In this document: positions 22,545-34,751 of the stretch, one piece after another
Layout of the letters: each line of letters opens with the position of its first letter
Numbering within the stretch: position 1 is the stretch's first letter
Assembly (NCBI GenBank): GCA_037447655.1
Contig: JBBHKE010000684.1
Span: 1-64,000 of the forward strand
DNA from: Zygnema cylindricum
Lineage: Eukaryota; Streptophyta; Zygnematophyceae; Zygnematales; Zygnemataceae
DNA length: 64,000 nucleotides
Reading direction: 5' to 3'
The notes under the pieces: model-generated
Told to the model about the DNA's origin: nothing
Database searches by the model: none
Seen by the model: only the letters and a program-made list of their open reading frames with translations
Made by a program: the position numbers and the translations under genes

Positions 22545-23602
22545 AGTTAACTATAAAATAGGACATGGTGAATCACGGATTTTTAAAAAATCTAACATTT
22601 GTACATTGTTTCTTGTACAAAATGTATGGGAATGTAGGTTAAGTGTGGCCTTATAATATCATCCAAGTGTCGCGATTCTACACATTATGTAGTTGACTAG
22701 ACGGTTCTCAGAGGTGGGTAGCTTAAAGATAGAGAGGGATGGAGAGATGGCTTCGGATGAGGACTTAAACATAGCTGAACGGTTGATGTTTGCGCCCGGA
22801 AGCTTGGAGAATCACGGTCAGATCTTTTTGTTTTGTAGTTAACTATAGGACATGGTATGGAAAAGTACGAAGTTTTGTAAAAAGCTTCACTTTTTGTCTC
22901 ATGGACACTCAATCTAAATTTAGCATTAAGTGCACTTTCCCATGTGATAAAGTAATGGTTTTTTATGTTGGTTTCCTCCGAAACTTAGCCAGCAACGAGA
23001 AAGTCCGCAGTCGTACGAAAAAAATGAAATTACCATATAATAATTTGTGTAAGCTTAAAACTTTGAATGTATACCAGTTTGTCGTCTAGCGCGTTTCAGC
23101 CACTTTCTCGCCCTTCTATCTCATCTTCAAACTTCTACTCAAATCACCTCGTGAGGTGATTTTAACTTAAGTTTCACGATGTGTACGAATAGACACGAAT
23201 ACACAGATGTTGTTGCACGCACCGGAGGTTTTATAAAACTTTTATGAGTGGAGTACAAAAAAAAAACCAATGCACATTTCCAACTTATGCTTACTTAACT
23301 CCGTGTTTTTTTTTATGTATCTGGGCCGTAGAGGGGTCTCGACCAACGAACGCCATTTCGTCAAAAGCGAAATGCGTGAAGGCGCCGCTTTCTCTCTCCC
23401 TCTCCCATTACCGCGTATATCTCATAATTCTTATAATGAAAAACGACAACTATGCTAGCAAATGAAATATCTTTGAAAAATATCACTTTTTGACTATTTT
23501 TGGGCGTATTTTGATGGCAAGTAGAGTGAGAAAGGACAAAAAAATAGAATATAGAAACCATGGCGTAAATTTTTGGAATTAGTGACTCGACGCTATCATA
23601 AG

Positions 23603-24601
23603 TGTTGAAATCACTAGATTTAGGGGAGGTATTTTCTAGGTCTTAATTAGTTAAAACAGCTAAAAGAAAAGCACTTTTAGCCTGCCTCCACCTTCTCTCC
23701 CTAGCCCCCATACTTGTTGTAGTCACTGAAGTAGAGAGAGGGCGGTGGAGCCATGGCTGCCTCAGACCATAGGCAGGACTAAAGAGTGACCTAAGTCAAT
23801 CTCAACAAAAAGGTTGAGTCCGCCAGGACTCGAACCTCAGACCGACAGAGCGAAGCGTAGCTGTCAGATCTTACCAGTCTGTCGTAATACTCCGTTAGGA
23901 TACATAGGGTTTGATAGCCATTTGAACATTAGATACATCATTAATGCGATTAACGGAATAACAAATTAAAGACATAGGAACTAGTTGGGATTTAGTGCGC
24001 ACGAAACAAATTTATCAGACATTTGATATTTTGGACGACGAACATTAAAAGCCGGTTTTTGATCCAACGACCCGCATCATCACCGAGATCCCTGAATGGT
24101 TGTCTTGGCGGTTTTTGGACGTGAAATTACCTATCGACACGTGGCAAGATATCATTAGAAAGCGGGAATCGCGGGGAGCATGAGGACAAGTCCGAAAGAG
24201 ACAGACGTCCCCTCCCTAGCTTTGTCGTACAAAGACCGTACAAAAAGTACATCGGCCTTGGTACCTTTTTATACTATATAGTCTTCTGATTGGTTTGTAC
24301 ATCAGTAGATAAGGGTTGTGGGAGGGGTTTATAACTTAGAGAATTGAGGAGGTAGCCCCCTCTCTCCCAACAAGCTTGTATAAATATTGGCATCTTTGCC
24401 ACTTGATAACTAATTGCCTAGTTGGGCATTTTCATTGATTCTTTTTGCTGTGGACTCAGGGGAGTCTACAGTGCTCAAAGAAGTAGTCAGATTGTCGATT
24501 TGCCTGCTTGGATGGCAATATTCCTAGTTGAAAGTGGGTTAGTCAAAAGCTATCAATAGGCTTCCTGAATTCAGTGATCCAATAGGGGACACAGAATTGC
24601 A
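23603..24601 (+). repeat. 5' LTR of E1 (999 bp)
   Basis: Begins TGTTGAAATC and ends AATTGCA directly before the primer-binding site. A TATA box, TATAAATA, is at 24379-24386. An antisense B-box (GGTTCGAGTCC on the minus strand) lies at 23826-23836. The E11 LTR at 62350-63348 has the same length. Confidence 0.92.
24379..24386 (+). promoter_or_regulatory. TATA box of the E1 5' LTR
   Basis: TATAAATA about 220 bp before the LTR end. The same motif and surroundings recur in the E3 LTR at 36839-36846, in keeping with a conserved Pol II promoter. Confidence 0.65.
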
Positions 24602-24616
24602 GGTTATGGGCCCACC
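24602..24616 (+). other. Primer-binding site of E1, half-tRNA-Met type
   Basis: GGTTATGGGCCCACC is complementary to the anticodon stem-loop of plant initiator tRNA-Met and not to its 3' end. Drosophila copia is known to prime from a cleaved 5' half of that tRNA at the same region. The ATG inside this site is in frame with gag. Confidence 0.85.
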
Positions 24617-25631
24617 CTCTAGGGTGCCCATCTTCAATGGATTTGGGTTCATTTACTGGGAAGCCATGATGACATTGGCATTGTGTGAAAAACGATACCG
24701 GGGAATCGTCAGTGGACGAGTGAAAGGTCCATTTCAGGGGACTCCACCTGGTTTTGATGTAGTGAGGGTTTTTGCAGCAGAATCTGCTCCAATGGAGGTG
24801 ACAGACGATGGGGACAGCAGTGTGTCCGCAAACGGGAAAGGAAAGAAGACACCTATCACTCCTATTCCCACCGCACCCGGAGCGGTGGTCGTGAAGACCG
24901 AGGAAAACGATATTCAAATTTGGGAGTACACCAACATGAATGCCAGACATTTCATTCTGAGGCACCTCACTCAAGCTCTGGCAACCTCTCATCTTCACAT
25001 CTTCAAGGCGGAGGAGTTGTGGATGACTTTAGTGGAGATCTATAGAGCTGGTACCATTCAGGAGCTCCAGCTGGTGGAGCAAAGGTTCGGGGGTTATACT
25101 TACAAAGGAGGGAAGATGTTAGATTACTGTAAAGATCTCTCTTGCTTTTATGTCGAGATGGAGAGTGCCGGAAGGACATGCACAATGAAGATGAAAGTTA
25201 ACACTCTCATCATGAAGCTGCCTGAGGAGTATGAAAACATAGTGTACCAAGTGCAAGTAATGGATGATAGTTCTTGGAAGTGGAGCACCGTGGTCCAAAT
25301 GATACTCGTGTGAGAGAACACCATCGAGATCCGCAGAGGAGGAAAGAGCGTTCAAGCTCTAGCTGCCGGAACAGACCGGTGGAGGAAGGATCCAAAGAAG
25401 CCGTACAACAACTTCAAACGGAAATAGTCTAGAGAACCCAGGCCTCCAAAGGGTCTTTGCCATTTCTGCAAAAAACCAAGACACTTCATATCTGATTGCA
25501 TTAAGCTGTCGGAGTTGAGGCTCCAAGAAAATCGTATCGTGGAGGGGGTTCTCCTGGAGGGAATAAGAAGGCACTTGTGGTCACACGAGTGAAAGGAGAG
25601 ATCGAGGATAATGAGTCTTGTGAGTAGGAGG
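24606..25631 (+). pseudogene. gag of E1, first part
   Basis: The frame starts MGPPSRVPIF from the ATG in the primer-binding site. The capsid-like region includes FIYWEAMM, then KAEELWMTLVEIYRAG and TLIMKLPEEYENIVY. A stop at 25311-25313 interrupts it; downstream the zinc knuckle CHFCKKPRHFISDC has Arg in place of the usual Gly. The copy is cut at 25631 by element EN and resumes at 29929 (EDGELLLDENLEKEIPRKQ). Homologous gags of E3 and E5 start 20 nt earlier, inside the LTR. Confidence 0.85.
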
Positions 25632-26897
25632 TGTTGTCCTTGGCCTATTTCAGCCATGGATTACTCACGGAAGACACCGACAGACTACCCCAAAACAGTT
25701 GTGTTTGAGACAGCACAGATTACTCCAAAATAAACAAAATCACCTCAAATTGCATCAATATGCAATATACCATAGACACTGTAAAATCTTAAAGTTACAT
25801 CCAAATCCACTAAGGAATCTAGAAGATATATTCAAATCCACTAAGGAATCTAGAAGATATAAACTCTAGAGTTTCCCAAAAACAGCTGACAGCTTCTCAA
25901 ACTAACCAAGTAGACTTCCCACATAAATCTACATAATTGACAAAACAAAATGAAACTATACACACGTATAGTTTGTAGGTCAAAAAATATCTCGACAAAG
26001 TTTCATAGAAAAACATCAATCATGGTGATCACACCATCAGGTCAAAGTTGCAGAAAATCAGTTAAAAAAACTAAGTCCTACAAGTTTATACTCAGGTTCA
26101 CTACTAAACGTACGCAGGCATACCAGCCGTACGTAATCTACCATAAACTTAAATTAATGTGAGTATACCCGAATAATTTAAGGGAAGTCTGAATAAATAA
26201 ATTTACACTATTAACTATTACACAAAAAGACAAATCACTGTTGTTACAAATATTTAGTGGTACACACAATCTCACAAAATCTTATGCTGGGTCACTCAGC
26301 AAAATTCCTCGAATTTCGTCAAGAAATCCTGGACGTCCAAAATGTACATCTTTTAATTTGACGCGATTTCGCGTCCCCAATCCATGAAAAATTACGACTG
26401 CCTTTGTCCGCCCTTTGAAGCTTTTATTCAACACCCTTAATGTCACGCCACGTGGTCCTAAAGTCCACTTGACGAAACGACGTCAAACCATCCAAATTTG
26501 TCTGTACCGTAATTACTTACTTCGCCATAAATACTGCCAAATTTAAAGTACACCTATCAAATAAGATTCTTTGTACCGTCGCGTCCTTTTCCATAAATGC
26601 CACCGTCACATTTTGTTTCGTACGTGCGACGTACCATTTCAACCTCTTTGAATATCTTACGTTGGATTGCTTCGAGATCCGCCGTCCATTTATCCAACGC
26701 ATTCCATAAATTACGTGCGTTGGTTCGCGTTACTCAAATTATTATTTCGTACGTCAAACTTTAATTAATTTCACTTCTCCCCCAACCCGAAAATCCATTC
26801 GTACAACCATATTTGATTCATTTAATAAATTACGCACGAAACGTCGTGTACGCACAAATTATGTCGTACGCACGAAACTAACATTTCAAAAACAACA
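25632..26897 (-). repeat. 3' LTR of EN
   Basis: Left LTR on the plus strand. Aligns over its whole length with 28660-29928 with scattered substitutions and small indels, including a ~50 bp segment present near 29055 and missing here around 26060. Confidence 0.9.
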
Positions 26898-26980
26898 CTC
26901 CCCTGAAATTTTAGTTTCGTGCACCTGGAATAAAATATGCAGCGTGTAATTGTACCTTCAAATTCACTCCCCTTCTCCTT

Positions 26981-27061
26981 TCGTTCAAACGTCACCACTG
27001 TTTCCGCTGACGTCACCACTGTTTTCGTTGACGTCACCACTGCTTGCGCTGACGTCACCAT
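26981..27061 (-). repeat. 21-bp tandem repeat in EN (VVTSAxT heptads)
   Basis: Four units of 21 bp (GTCACCACTG.TTnCG.TGAC on the plus strand). On the minus strand they encode a seven-residue repeat, VVTSAQA, VVTSTKT, VVTSAET, then VVTF, in an open frame of 79 codons. That frame differs from the main gag frame, so translation is uncertain. Confidence 0.75.
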
Positions 27062-27413
27062 TGCTTTAGCTGTCTCCTGCCATGTCTTCTAATTTTCGTC
27101 CTTCTTAAACACACCATTGCTTTCACTACCTCTTTCTTGGTCTTCAAAAGTAAAACTTTCCTTCTCAAACAATTTAAAAAATTTAAAGTGCTAAATCCGA
27201 AATTCCTCAAAAGATTACTGAATGTCAAAGATCATTACCTCCCTAAAATTTTTTTTCACGATGCTTTCTATTGACCACTTTCTGCACATGTTTCCTTCTA
27301 TGGTTTATCCTTTGACTTCTACTTCTTTTCTTTGTTTTCTTAATAAATTTTGGTATTCCCTTAGTTTTTGAACTTTTGTTTTCTTTTCCAATATTATAGA
27401 CTTCCTCTCTTAC

Positions 27414-28655
27414 TTAAATTTTTTGAACATTTTTCCTCTCTCCTTCGTTAAGTGTATTAAACTCCTCATGCAAATTATTTTCAGTTTCCACTTTCAAATC
27501 ACCTTTGCTTCCTTTTACTATTCTCACTTCAATAACCTCTTCCTCTTGTAATTCCTTATCACTCACCAATTTATCACAAAATAGACTCACAACCATCGAG
27601 TCTTTTTCACTCTCTTCTTTCTCCACATTATCTTCGATGACCACACTATTTTGAGTTCATTCCACTTCCACTTTCGCGTGCCCTTTACTTCCTTCAACTC
27701 CTCCTATTTCAGTAACCCCTTTTTTTGTGTCACTCACCAATCTATCACTAGAAGCATTGACACTAACCGAATCCTTTTCTGTTACCTCTTTCTCCATAAT
27801 CCGAAAACGATAGATAGTCGGTAAGTAAATGAATTCGTCGACGGAAGGTGTAAGCCTTTTGTCACCGGTCGAATCTTGTCCCTCATTCACAAAAGCACTT
27901 CTTTCCCTCCTTGTTAAGGGTCGAGCTTGATTGTTGTCCCATCCATCTCTGAATTTTCCTGTATCACATGCACATTTATATGATGGACATACCCTGAAGG
28001 TATGTCCTAAATCATTACAGTAAAAACAATTCTTAAGTCCATTTCCGTATTCACTTTTACTTCTAATTTTATGAAACTGAGACTTAGAGACCTCCATATT
28101 CCTCTCAAAAAACGTTTTCCAATCTTCTTCATCTAGCACTACGCAGATTGCTTGACTTAAGGTCCAATCCCTTTTATCAATTTGAGCTATTCTATTTGAT
28201 GCATCTCTATAGTCACTAGGTAATCCTCTCATTAATAGAACAACTTGTTGAGCATCTGTAAAGCATCCTCCTGCCAAAGCATTTTCTGCAAACAATCTTT
28301 CTATACCAGTACAATATTCTACCATGCTTCCGCCTACATACTTATATCCAAAAAGTTTAGTGGCACTACTAAACTAGTGATACAGAGAAGTCTTTGAATA
28401 CCTACATTCTAGGCATTTCCATAATTCAACTGCATTTTTCAACTTTAGATATGTCATTACCAGTTTCTCAGTCAAGGAGTTCTTGATAACCCTTAGACAC
28501 TCACGGTTCTTCTTCTCCTATCCACTTGATGTCTCGGCAAAAGTCCCATCCACCACATCCATTAGCTCCATAACCTCGAAGTAGCTCTTGAGCATACACT
28601 TCTAGTAGTAATAGTTAGATCCACCAAATATGGGTAGCCATGGGTGTGGGCCCAT
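27414..28655 (-). pseudogene. gag of EN, with duplicated acidic tail
   Basis: One minus-strand frame runs from the ATG in the primer-binding site (28655, MGPHPWLPIFGG) to 27414, broken by four stops. The middle part (28325-27657) has the capsid end (FTDAQQVVLLMRGLPSDY) and a zinc knuckle, CFYCNDLGHTFRVC. After it come two related acidic units of about 45 residues, one with EKEVTEKDSVSV ... GSKGHAKVEVE and the next with EKEESEKDSMVV ... GSKGDLKVETE, suggesting an internal tail duplication. Gag would package RNA. No pol follows. Confidence 0.8.
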
Positions 28656-28659
28656 AACG

Positions 28660-29928
28660 TGTTGTCCTTGGCCTATTTCAACCATGGATTACTCACGGAA
28701 GACACCCACAGACTACCCCAAAACAGCTGTGTTTTAGACAGCACAGATTACTCCACAGTAAACAAAATTACCTCAAACTGCACCAATATGCACTATACCA
28801 TAGACACTGTAAAATCTTAATGTTACACCCAAATCCACCAAGGAATCTAGAAGATATAAGCTCCAGAGTTTCCCAAAAAAAGCTGACACCTTCTCAAACT
28901 AACTAAGTAGACTTCCCACATAAATCTACATAATTGATAAAACAGAATGAAAATCTACACACATATAGTTTGTAGGTCAATGAAAATCTTTACAAATTTT
29001 CATACAAAAAAATCAATCTAGGTGATCACACCATCAGGTCAAAGTTGCAGAAAAACAATCTACCATGGCTTTGATAAACTTAACTGTGATACTAATATAA
29101 ACTAAGTCCTACAAGTTTATACTCAGGTTTACTACTAAACGTACGCAGGCATACCAGCCGTACGTAATCTACCATCTACTTAAAATAATATGAGTATACC
29201 CCAATAATTCAAGGTATGTCTGAATAAATAAATCTACACTATTAACTAATACACAAAAAGACAAACCACTGTTGTTACAAATATTTATTAGTACACACAA
29301 TCTCACAAAATCGTATGCTGAGTCACTCAGCAAAACTCCTCGAATTTCGTCAAGTAATCCGGGATGTCCAAAATGTACATCTTGTGATTTGACGCGATTT
29401 CGCGTCCTCACTCCATGAAAAATTACGACTGCCTTTGTCCGCCTTTTGAAGCTTTTATTCGGCACCCTTAATGTCACGCCACGTGGTCCTAAAGTCTACT
29501 TGACGAAACGACGTCAAACCATCCAAATTTGTCTATACCGTAATTACTTACTTCGCCATAAATACTGCCAAATTTAAAGTACACCTGCCAAATAAGATTC
29601 TTTGTTCCGTCGCGTCCTTTTCCTTAAATGCCACTGTCGCATTTTGTTTTGTACGTGCGACGTACCTTTTAAACCTCTTTGAATATCTTACGTTGAATTG
29701 CTTCGAGATCCGCCGTCCATTTATCCAACGCATTCCATAAATTACGTGCGTTGGTTCGCGTCACTCAAATTATTATTTCGTACGTTGAACTTCAATTAAT
29801 TTCATTTCTCCCCCAACCCAAAAATCAATTCGTACAACCACATTAAACTCATTTAATAAATTACTCACGAAAAGTTGCGTGCGTACAAAGTGTGTCATAC
29901 GCACGAAACTAACATTTCTAAAACAACA
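28660..29928 (-). repeat. 5' LTR of EN
   Basis: Right LTR on the plus strand; adjoins the primer-binding site at 28645-28658. E1 gag resumes immediately after it. Confidence 0.9.
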
Positions 29929-32900
29929 AGAGGATGGGGAGCTTCTCCTTGACGAGAATTTGGAGAAGGAGATTCCTCGGAAACAGGATCGTGCTCTTAG
30001 AGCCATTCAAGAAGCCCCAAAAGAAGGATGGATCATCGATTCAGGTACATCCATGCATATGTGCTGTGACAAGCACCTCATCACTAAGCTAAGAAAGATC
30101 CCTACTGTTGAAATAGAGTATAAGGATGGGAGAGTAGTAACCACAGATCTAGTGGGCTCAGTAGATCTGAAAGTCTTAGTAGAGGTTAAGACTTCTATAC
30201 TCACCTTCTTAGATGTGCTCTACATTCGTTAGTTGAGTAAAAATCTTGTGTTTACTTTTGTATTAGATGACAAGGATTTTGATACCTTCACTAGAAAAGG
30301 AGTCTTTACAGCTAAGTACGGAGATGAAGTCTAGTTCACCACAGATACGGGTAGCGAAGGATTGTTAAGGCTTAACTTGAGTATTGAAAAGAAGATTGCA
30401 TACTATGGTGGTGTCCCAAGCTTGATGATTTGGCATAAGCGTTGGGGAATGTGCATTTTGATAGGCTGAGGGAAATGAAAAAGCTGGGTGTGGTAGAAGG
30501 CATTCAGTTTGGGGATAATGAATTATTGGATGATTGTAGTGGCTGTGCCCTAGGTAAGGCTCACAGACTTCCCTTTCCCAAAACTGCCACATATAGAGGT
30601 GAGAAAGTATTAGATCTGGTCCAGACAGATATCACGGGACCAGCAAAAGTACCTTCGGTTGGGGGGAAGAGGTATATGCTGAAAATTACTGATGATTGGT
30701 CTAGATATTCTAGAGTCTACTTCTTGAAAACAAAGTGTGAAACACCAAAGTACTTCAAAGAATACAAAGTCTGGAGAGAAAAATTGCACGGAACCCCCAT
30801 TAAGAGAATAAAAAGTGATAATGGGGGAGAGTACACCTCTAACCAGTTTGAAGAATATCTGAGAGATGAGGGAGTTCAGCATCACAAAACTGTTCCGAAC
30901 AATCTAGAACAAAATGGGGTAGCTGAGTGGTTGAGCCGGACTTTGGGAGATAGTGTGTAGTATGTTGGCAGATAAGAATATCGGAAGAAGATTTTGGGCA
31001 AAAGCCATGAATTGTGCTAATTACATTAAGAATAGAGTCCACACTACAACCGTTAAAAGAATGACACCTTATGAGAGATGGGTTGGAAGGAAACAAGATA
31101 TTTCTCACTTGAAAGCATTCGGTAGTCAAGTTTATAGTCTTGACACATATAAGAAAAACTGGAAACTAGATATTTAAGGGAAACTAGGATATTTTGTGGG
31201 ATATGATGAGGACGTCAAGGGATATAGAGTCTATGACTTAGCTAAACAAGATATCATTCTGGTAAAGTATCTAGTTGTCATGGATGAAGGAAAGTTATTT
31301 GATCCCCTCAAATACACTAAGAAAATAAGAATCAGTTTTGAGTCCGAGAGTGAGGAGGACTTAGATCTTCCCAGAAGAGACACAAGTGAAAAAGTGATTG
31401 CAGATTCAGGGGAGAGCCAAGATGGGGGAGATATACCGGAATCTCCTCATATTTTTACAAATTCTGAAGAGAGAGAGAGAGAGGAAGAGGAGCCAAAACC
31501 GGTTTCTATAGATAGGGGAGCCGATGAGACAGTAAGGGGGAACCCGAGACTTATCTCGATTCCATCTTCGGACTTTGAGGGAGGAAGGAGGAGCAGCAAA
31601 AGACTACAAGAAAAACATGTTGCTCACAAGGTAACGAAGCTATCTCACTCAGATGAGCCTCAGTCATACTCGAAAAAAATGAACAGTCCGGAGAAAGACC
31701 GATGGGTCAGAGCCATATATGATGAGATGGCTTCCATCATGGAAGCTAATTCTTGGGAGTTGGTGGACTGTCCTCCGGACAAAAAACCCATCGGGTGCAA
31801 ATATAATTATATGTGTATTTTAAATTGAAACTGAACCCAAATAATGCCATTGAGAGATATAAGGCTAAGTTGGTAGGAAAGGGGTTCACCAAAAACATGG
31901 GATAGATTCTAAGGAGAATTCTGCTCTAGTAGTTTGGTTCCCATCTATAAGGATTCTCCTTAGTGTAGCAGCAACAGAAGACATGGAAATTCACCAGATG
32001 GATATCAAGACCGCCTTCCTCAACGGTGAACTAGAGGAAGAAATCTTCATGCGGCAGCCAAAGGGTTTTGTAGAAGAAGGAGAGGAGAGCAAAGTCTGCA
32101 AGCTCATAAAGTCCTTATATGGCTTGAAGCAGGCTCCCAAACAGTGGAACAAGAAACTAGATGAGTTCCTAACCGGTTTGGGATTTATTCGGATCAGTTC
32201 TGACCATTCTATGTATATGTTTGAGGATGAGAATGGTGTGATTTTTATTGCAATTTATGTGGATGATTTGTTGGTGTTAAGTAAGTCTATGGAAAAGATC
32301 AATAAGCTAAAGAAAGTTCTTAGAGGCAGATTTGACATGGAGGATTTAGGGGAGGCTAAATATTATTTGGGGATTCAAATGGAAAGAGATAGGGGGAAGA
32401 GGATAATCAGACTTACTCAAAAAGAAGCTATTGGAAATATGCTTGAGAAATTTCAGATGGAAAAGGCAAACAGTTGTACCACTCCTATGGACTTGAAGAA
32501 AGTAAGTGATGGGAGTGTAGAAGGAGGAGTGATGATACTAGATGATCAGATGAGTCCAGAAGAGAGATAGTTTATGAAAAATATTCCTTACAGACAGGCA
32601 GTAGGAAGCTTGATTTACTTCATGAATTGTACTAGACCGGACAATGCAGCAGCATTTGGAGTCCTCAGTAGGAGTCTTAATGATCCTAGAAAGAGAGACT
32701 GGGAGGCAGCCAAGAGAGTTATGAGATACTTGGTGAGAACCAGGGATTTATGGTTGCACTTGGGAGGGGAGCACACTAACATCACTACTTGGAGTGATGC
32801 CAGTTATGGGGATGCACCTATGAGAAGATGCACTTCAGGGTATTTGTTATATGTGGGGGAAGGTGCTTGCTGCTGGAGTAGCAATCAACAAAAGGTGGTC

Positions 32901-33251
32901 GCTCAGTCTACTATGGAGGCTGAGTACATGGCCTCTTGTTCTGTTGTGAAAGAGCAAATGTGGGTCAAGTATTTATTGCAAAAATTGGGGTATGTGAAGA
33001 AGAGAGTGCATGAAATGTATTGTGATAATCAGGCTGCAATTGCAATTGCAGCCAATCCAAAACATCATTTGAAGGCTAAGCATATGGATATACGATTGAG
33101 CTGTGTGAGGGAAAAAGTTGAAAACAAAATTGTGAATCTGGTGTATAGGGGTGATGGGGAAATGGTGGCTGATATGATGACAAAACCTGTGCCATCTCCC
33201 AAGTTAAAATACTGTAGGGAAAATTGTGGCTTAAAAGAGAAACTAAAATAA
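29929..33251 (+). pseudogene. gag end and pol of E1 (protease, integrase, RT, RNase H)
   Basis: After the gag tail come the protease with WIIDSGTSMHMC (30031-30066), the pre-integrase zinc region with WHKR and DDCSGCALGKAHRLPF, and the integrase catalytic residues in TDITGP, SDNGGEYTS and EQNGVAE. The linker has FEGGRRSSKRLQEK. RT runs in the open stretch 31983-32570 with KTAFLNGELEEEI and YVDDLLVL. RNase H is at 32574-33251 with TWSDASYGDAP, STMEAEYMA and CDNQAAIAIA. Stops near 30230, 30958, 31177, 31828 and 32570, plus shifts near 30440 and 31820-31980, inactivate it. Confidence 0.9.
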
Positions 33252-33260
33252 GACTAGAAA

Positions 33261-33562
33261 ATAAGGGGAGTGTTGAAATCACTAGATTTAGGGGAGGTGT
33301 TTTCTAGGTCTTAATTAGTTAAAATAGCTAAAAGAAAAGCACTAGCAGACTACCTCTACCTTCTCTCTCTAGCCCCCATACTTGTTGTAGTTACTGAAGG
33401 AGAGAGAGGGCGGTGGAGCCATGGTTGCCTCAACTCCATAGGTAGAACTAAAGAGTGACCTAAGTCACTCACAACAAAAAGGTTGAGTCCGGCAGGACTC
33501 GATTCTCCTACCGGCAGAGCGAAGCGTAGCCGTCAGCTTTTAGTCCGTTAAGATACATAGGG
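33261..33562 (+). repeat. Polypurine tract and first part of the E1 3' LTR
   Basis: ATAAGGGGAG at 33261-33270, then LTR from 33271 (TGTTGAAATC). It follows the 5' LTR to the motif ATACATAGGGTTTG and is cut at 33562, where a foreign RT fragment begins. The end of the LTR is at 38215-38487. Confidence 0.85.
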
Positions 33563-34737
33563 TTTGTGGAGCAAAGGGAGGAGAGCAAGGTATGTCGATT
33601 GATCAAATCTATGTATGGGTTGAAACAGGCGCCTCGGCAATGGAACAAGAAGCTCGATGAGTTTCTTACAGGTTTGGAATATATTCAGATAATTCAATTT
33701 ATTTGTTTGAAGATGAGGAAGGAATTATTTTTATTGCAATTTATGTTGATGATTTGCTTGTTTAAAGTAAAGATGTGGATAAAATAAACTAGTTGAAAAA
33801 TGATCTAAAAGGAAGATTTGCGATGAAGGATATGGGAGAAGCAAGGTATATTTTGGGAATTCAGGTAGAGAGAGACAAAGATAGAAGGATATTAAGATTA
33901 ACTCAAAAAGAGGCCATTGGAAACATGTTAGAAAGATTCCAAATGGACAAGGCTAATAGTTGTACCACTCTTATGGAACTAAAGAAGGGAAGTGAGGGGA
34001 GTGTGGAAGAGGGAGTTATAATCTTGGATGATAAGGCAGGCCTGGAGGAGAAAAGATTTATGCAGACCATCCCTTATAGACAAGTAGTAGGCATCCTTAT
34101 ATATTTCATGAATTGTACCAGTCCGGACATAGCAGGAGCTGTAGGAGTACTAAGTAGGAAATTGAATGCTCCCACTAAGAAAGATTGGGAGGCAGCTAAG
34201 AGAGTCCTTAGATATCTCATAGGGAGTAGAGATCTATAGTTGCATTTGGGTAGGAACAATACTGACATCAATACTTGGAGTGATGCCAGCTATAGGGATG
34301 CTCTCATGAGGAGATGCACGTCTAGGTATTTATTGTATGTGGGGGATGAGGCTTGTTGTTGGAGCACCAAACAACAGAAGGTCATTGCTCAATCTACCAT
34401 AGAGGCTGAGTACATGGCCTCTTGCTCTGCTGTAAAAGAATTAATGTGGGTCAAGTCCTTGCTTCGTGAATTTGGTAATCTTAAGAGTGGTGTTCAGAAA
34501 GTGTTTTGTGACAATCAGGCATCTAGTGTCATTTTTGCCGATCCTAAAACACCATTTTAAAGCAAAACATATGGACATTAGACTTAGTTTCGTTAGGGTA
34601 AAGGTAGAAGACAGAATAATCAATTTAGAATATAGACCTGATAGTGAAATGGTAGCAGATATGATGACGAAACCTGTGCCTTCCCCTAAGCTAATTTTTT
34701 GCAAGGAGAAGTGTGGTCTAAAAATAAAAGGTGACTA
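33563..34737 (+). pseudogene. Truncated RT/RNase H of another copia copy (E2')
   Basis: Starts inside RT (ESKVCRLIKSMYGLKQAPRQWN), with shifts around 33690-33800. Frames then give MGEARYILGIQ and the connection to RNase H (34240-34737), with TWSDASY, STIEAEYMA and FCDNQASS followed by a shift. Sequence differs throughout from E1, so it is a different subfamily. Everything 5' of mid-RT is missing. A polypurine tract at 34740-34751 and an LTR follow. Confidence 0.85.
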
Positions 34738-34751
34738 GAAAATAAAAGGAG

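Larger units (their letters stand above)
22080..22597 (+). mobile_element. TRIM (miniature LTR retrotransposon), copy B
   Basis: LTRs at 22080-22310 and 22368-22597. Here the primer-binding site TGGTATCAGAGC (22311-22322) is a perfect match to the initiator tRNA-Met 3' end, and the polypurine tract GAGGGGGGG is at 22359-22367. It sits at the same place in copy B as the TRIM in copy A, so it was duplicated with the segment. Each LTR resembles its positional counterpart in the other copy more than its own partner. Confidence 0.92.
21676..23602 (+). repeat. Duplicated segment, copy B (left part)
   Basis: Direct copy of 17978-19918, interrupted at 23602 by a copia LTR. The sequence that should follow, starting GGCGTGACGTCAAAATGTCAC, is found at 38494. 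Copy A has it uninterrupted after CATAAGTG. Confidence 0.88.
25632..29928 (-). mobile_element. Gag-only copia relative EN, nested in E1 gag
   Basis: LTRs of about 1267 bp at 25632-26897 and 28660-29928, with ends TGTTGT...ACAACA. In element orientation (minus) the 5' LTR is the right one; the primer-binding site (28645-28658) reads GTTATGGGCCCACA, again half-tRNA-Met, and the polypurine tract is at 26898-26912. Target copies are GGAGG (25627-25631) and AGAGG (29929-29933), one mismatch apart. The 1762-bp interior encodes only gag, with no protease, integrase or RT, so it is non-autonomous. Confidence 0.9.
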
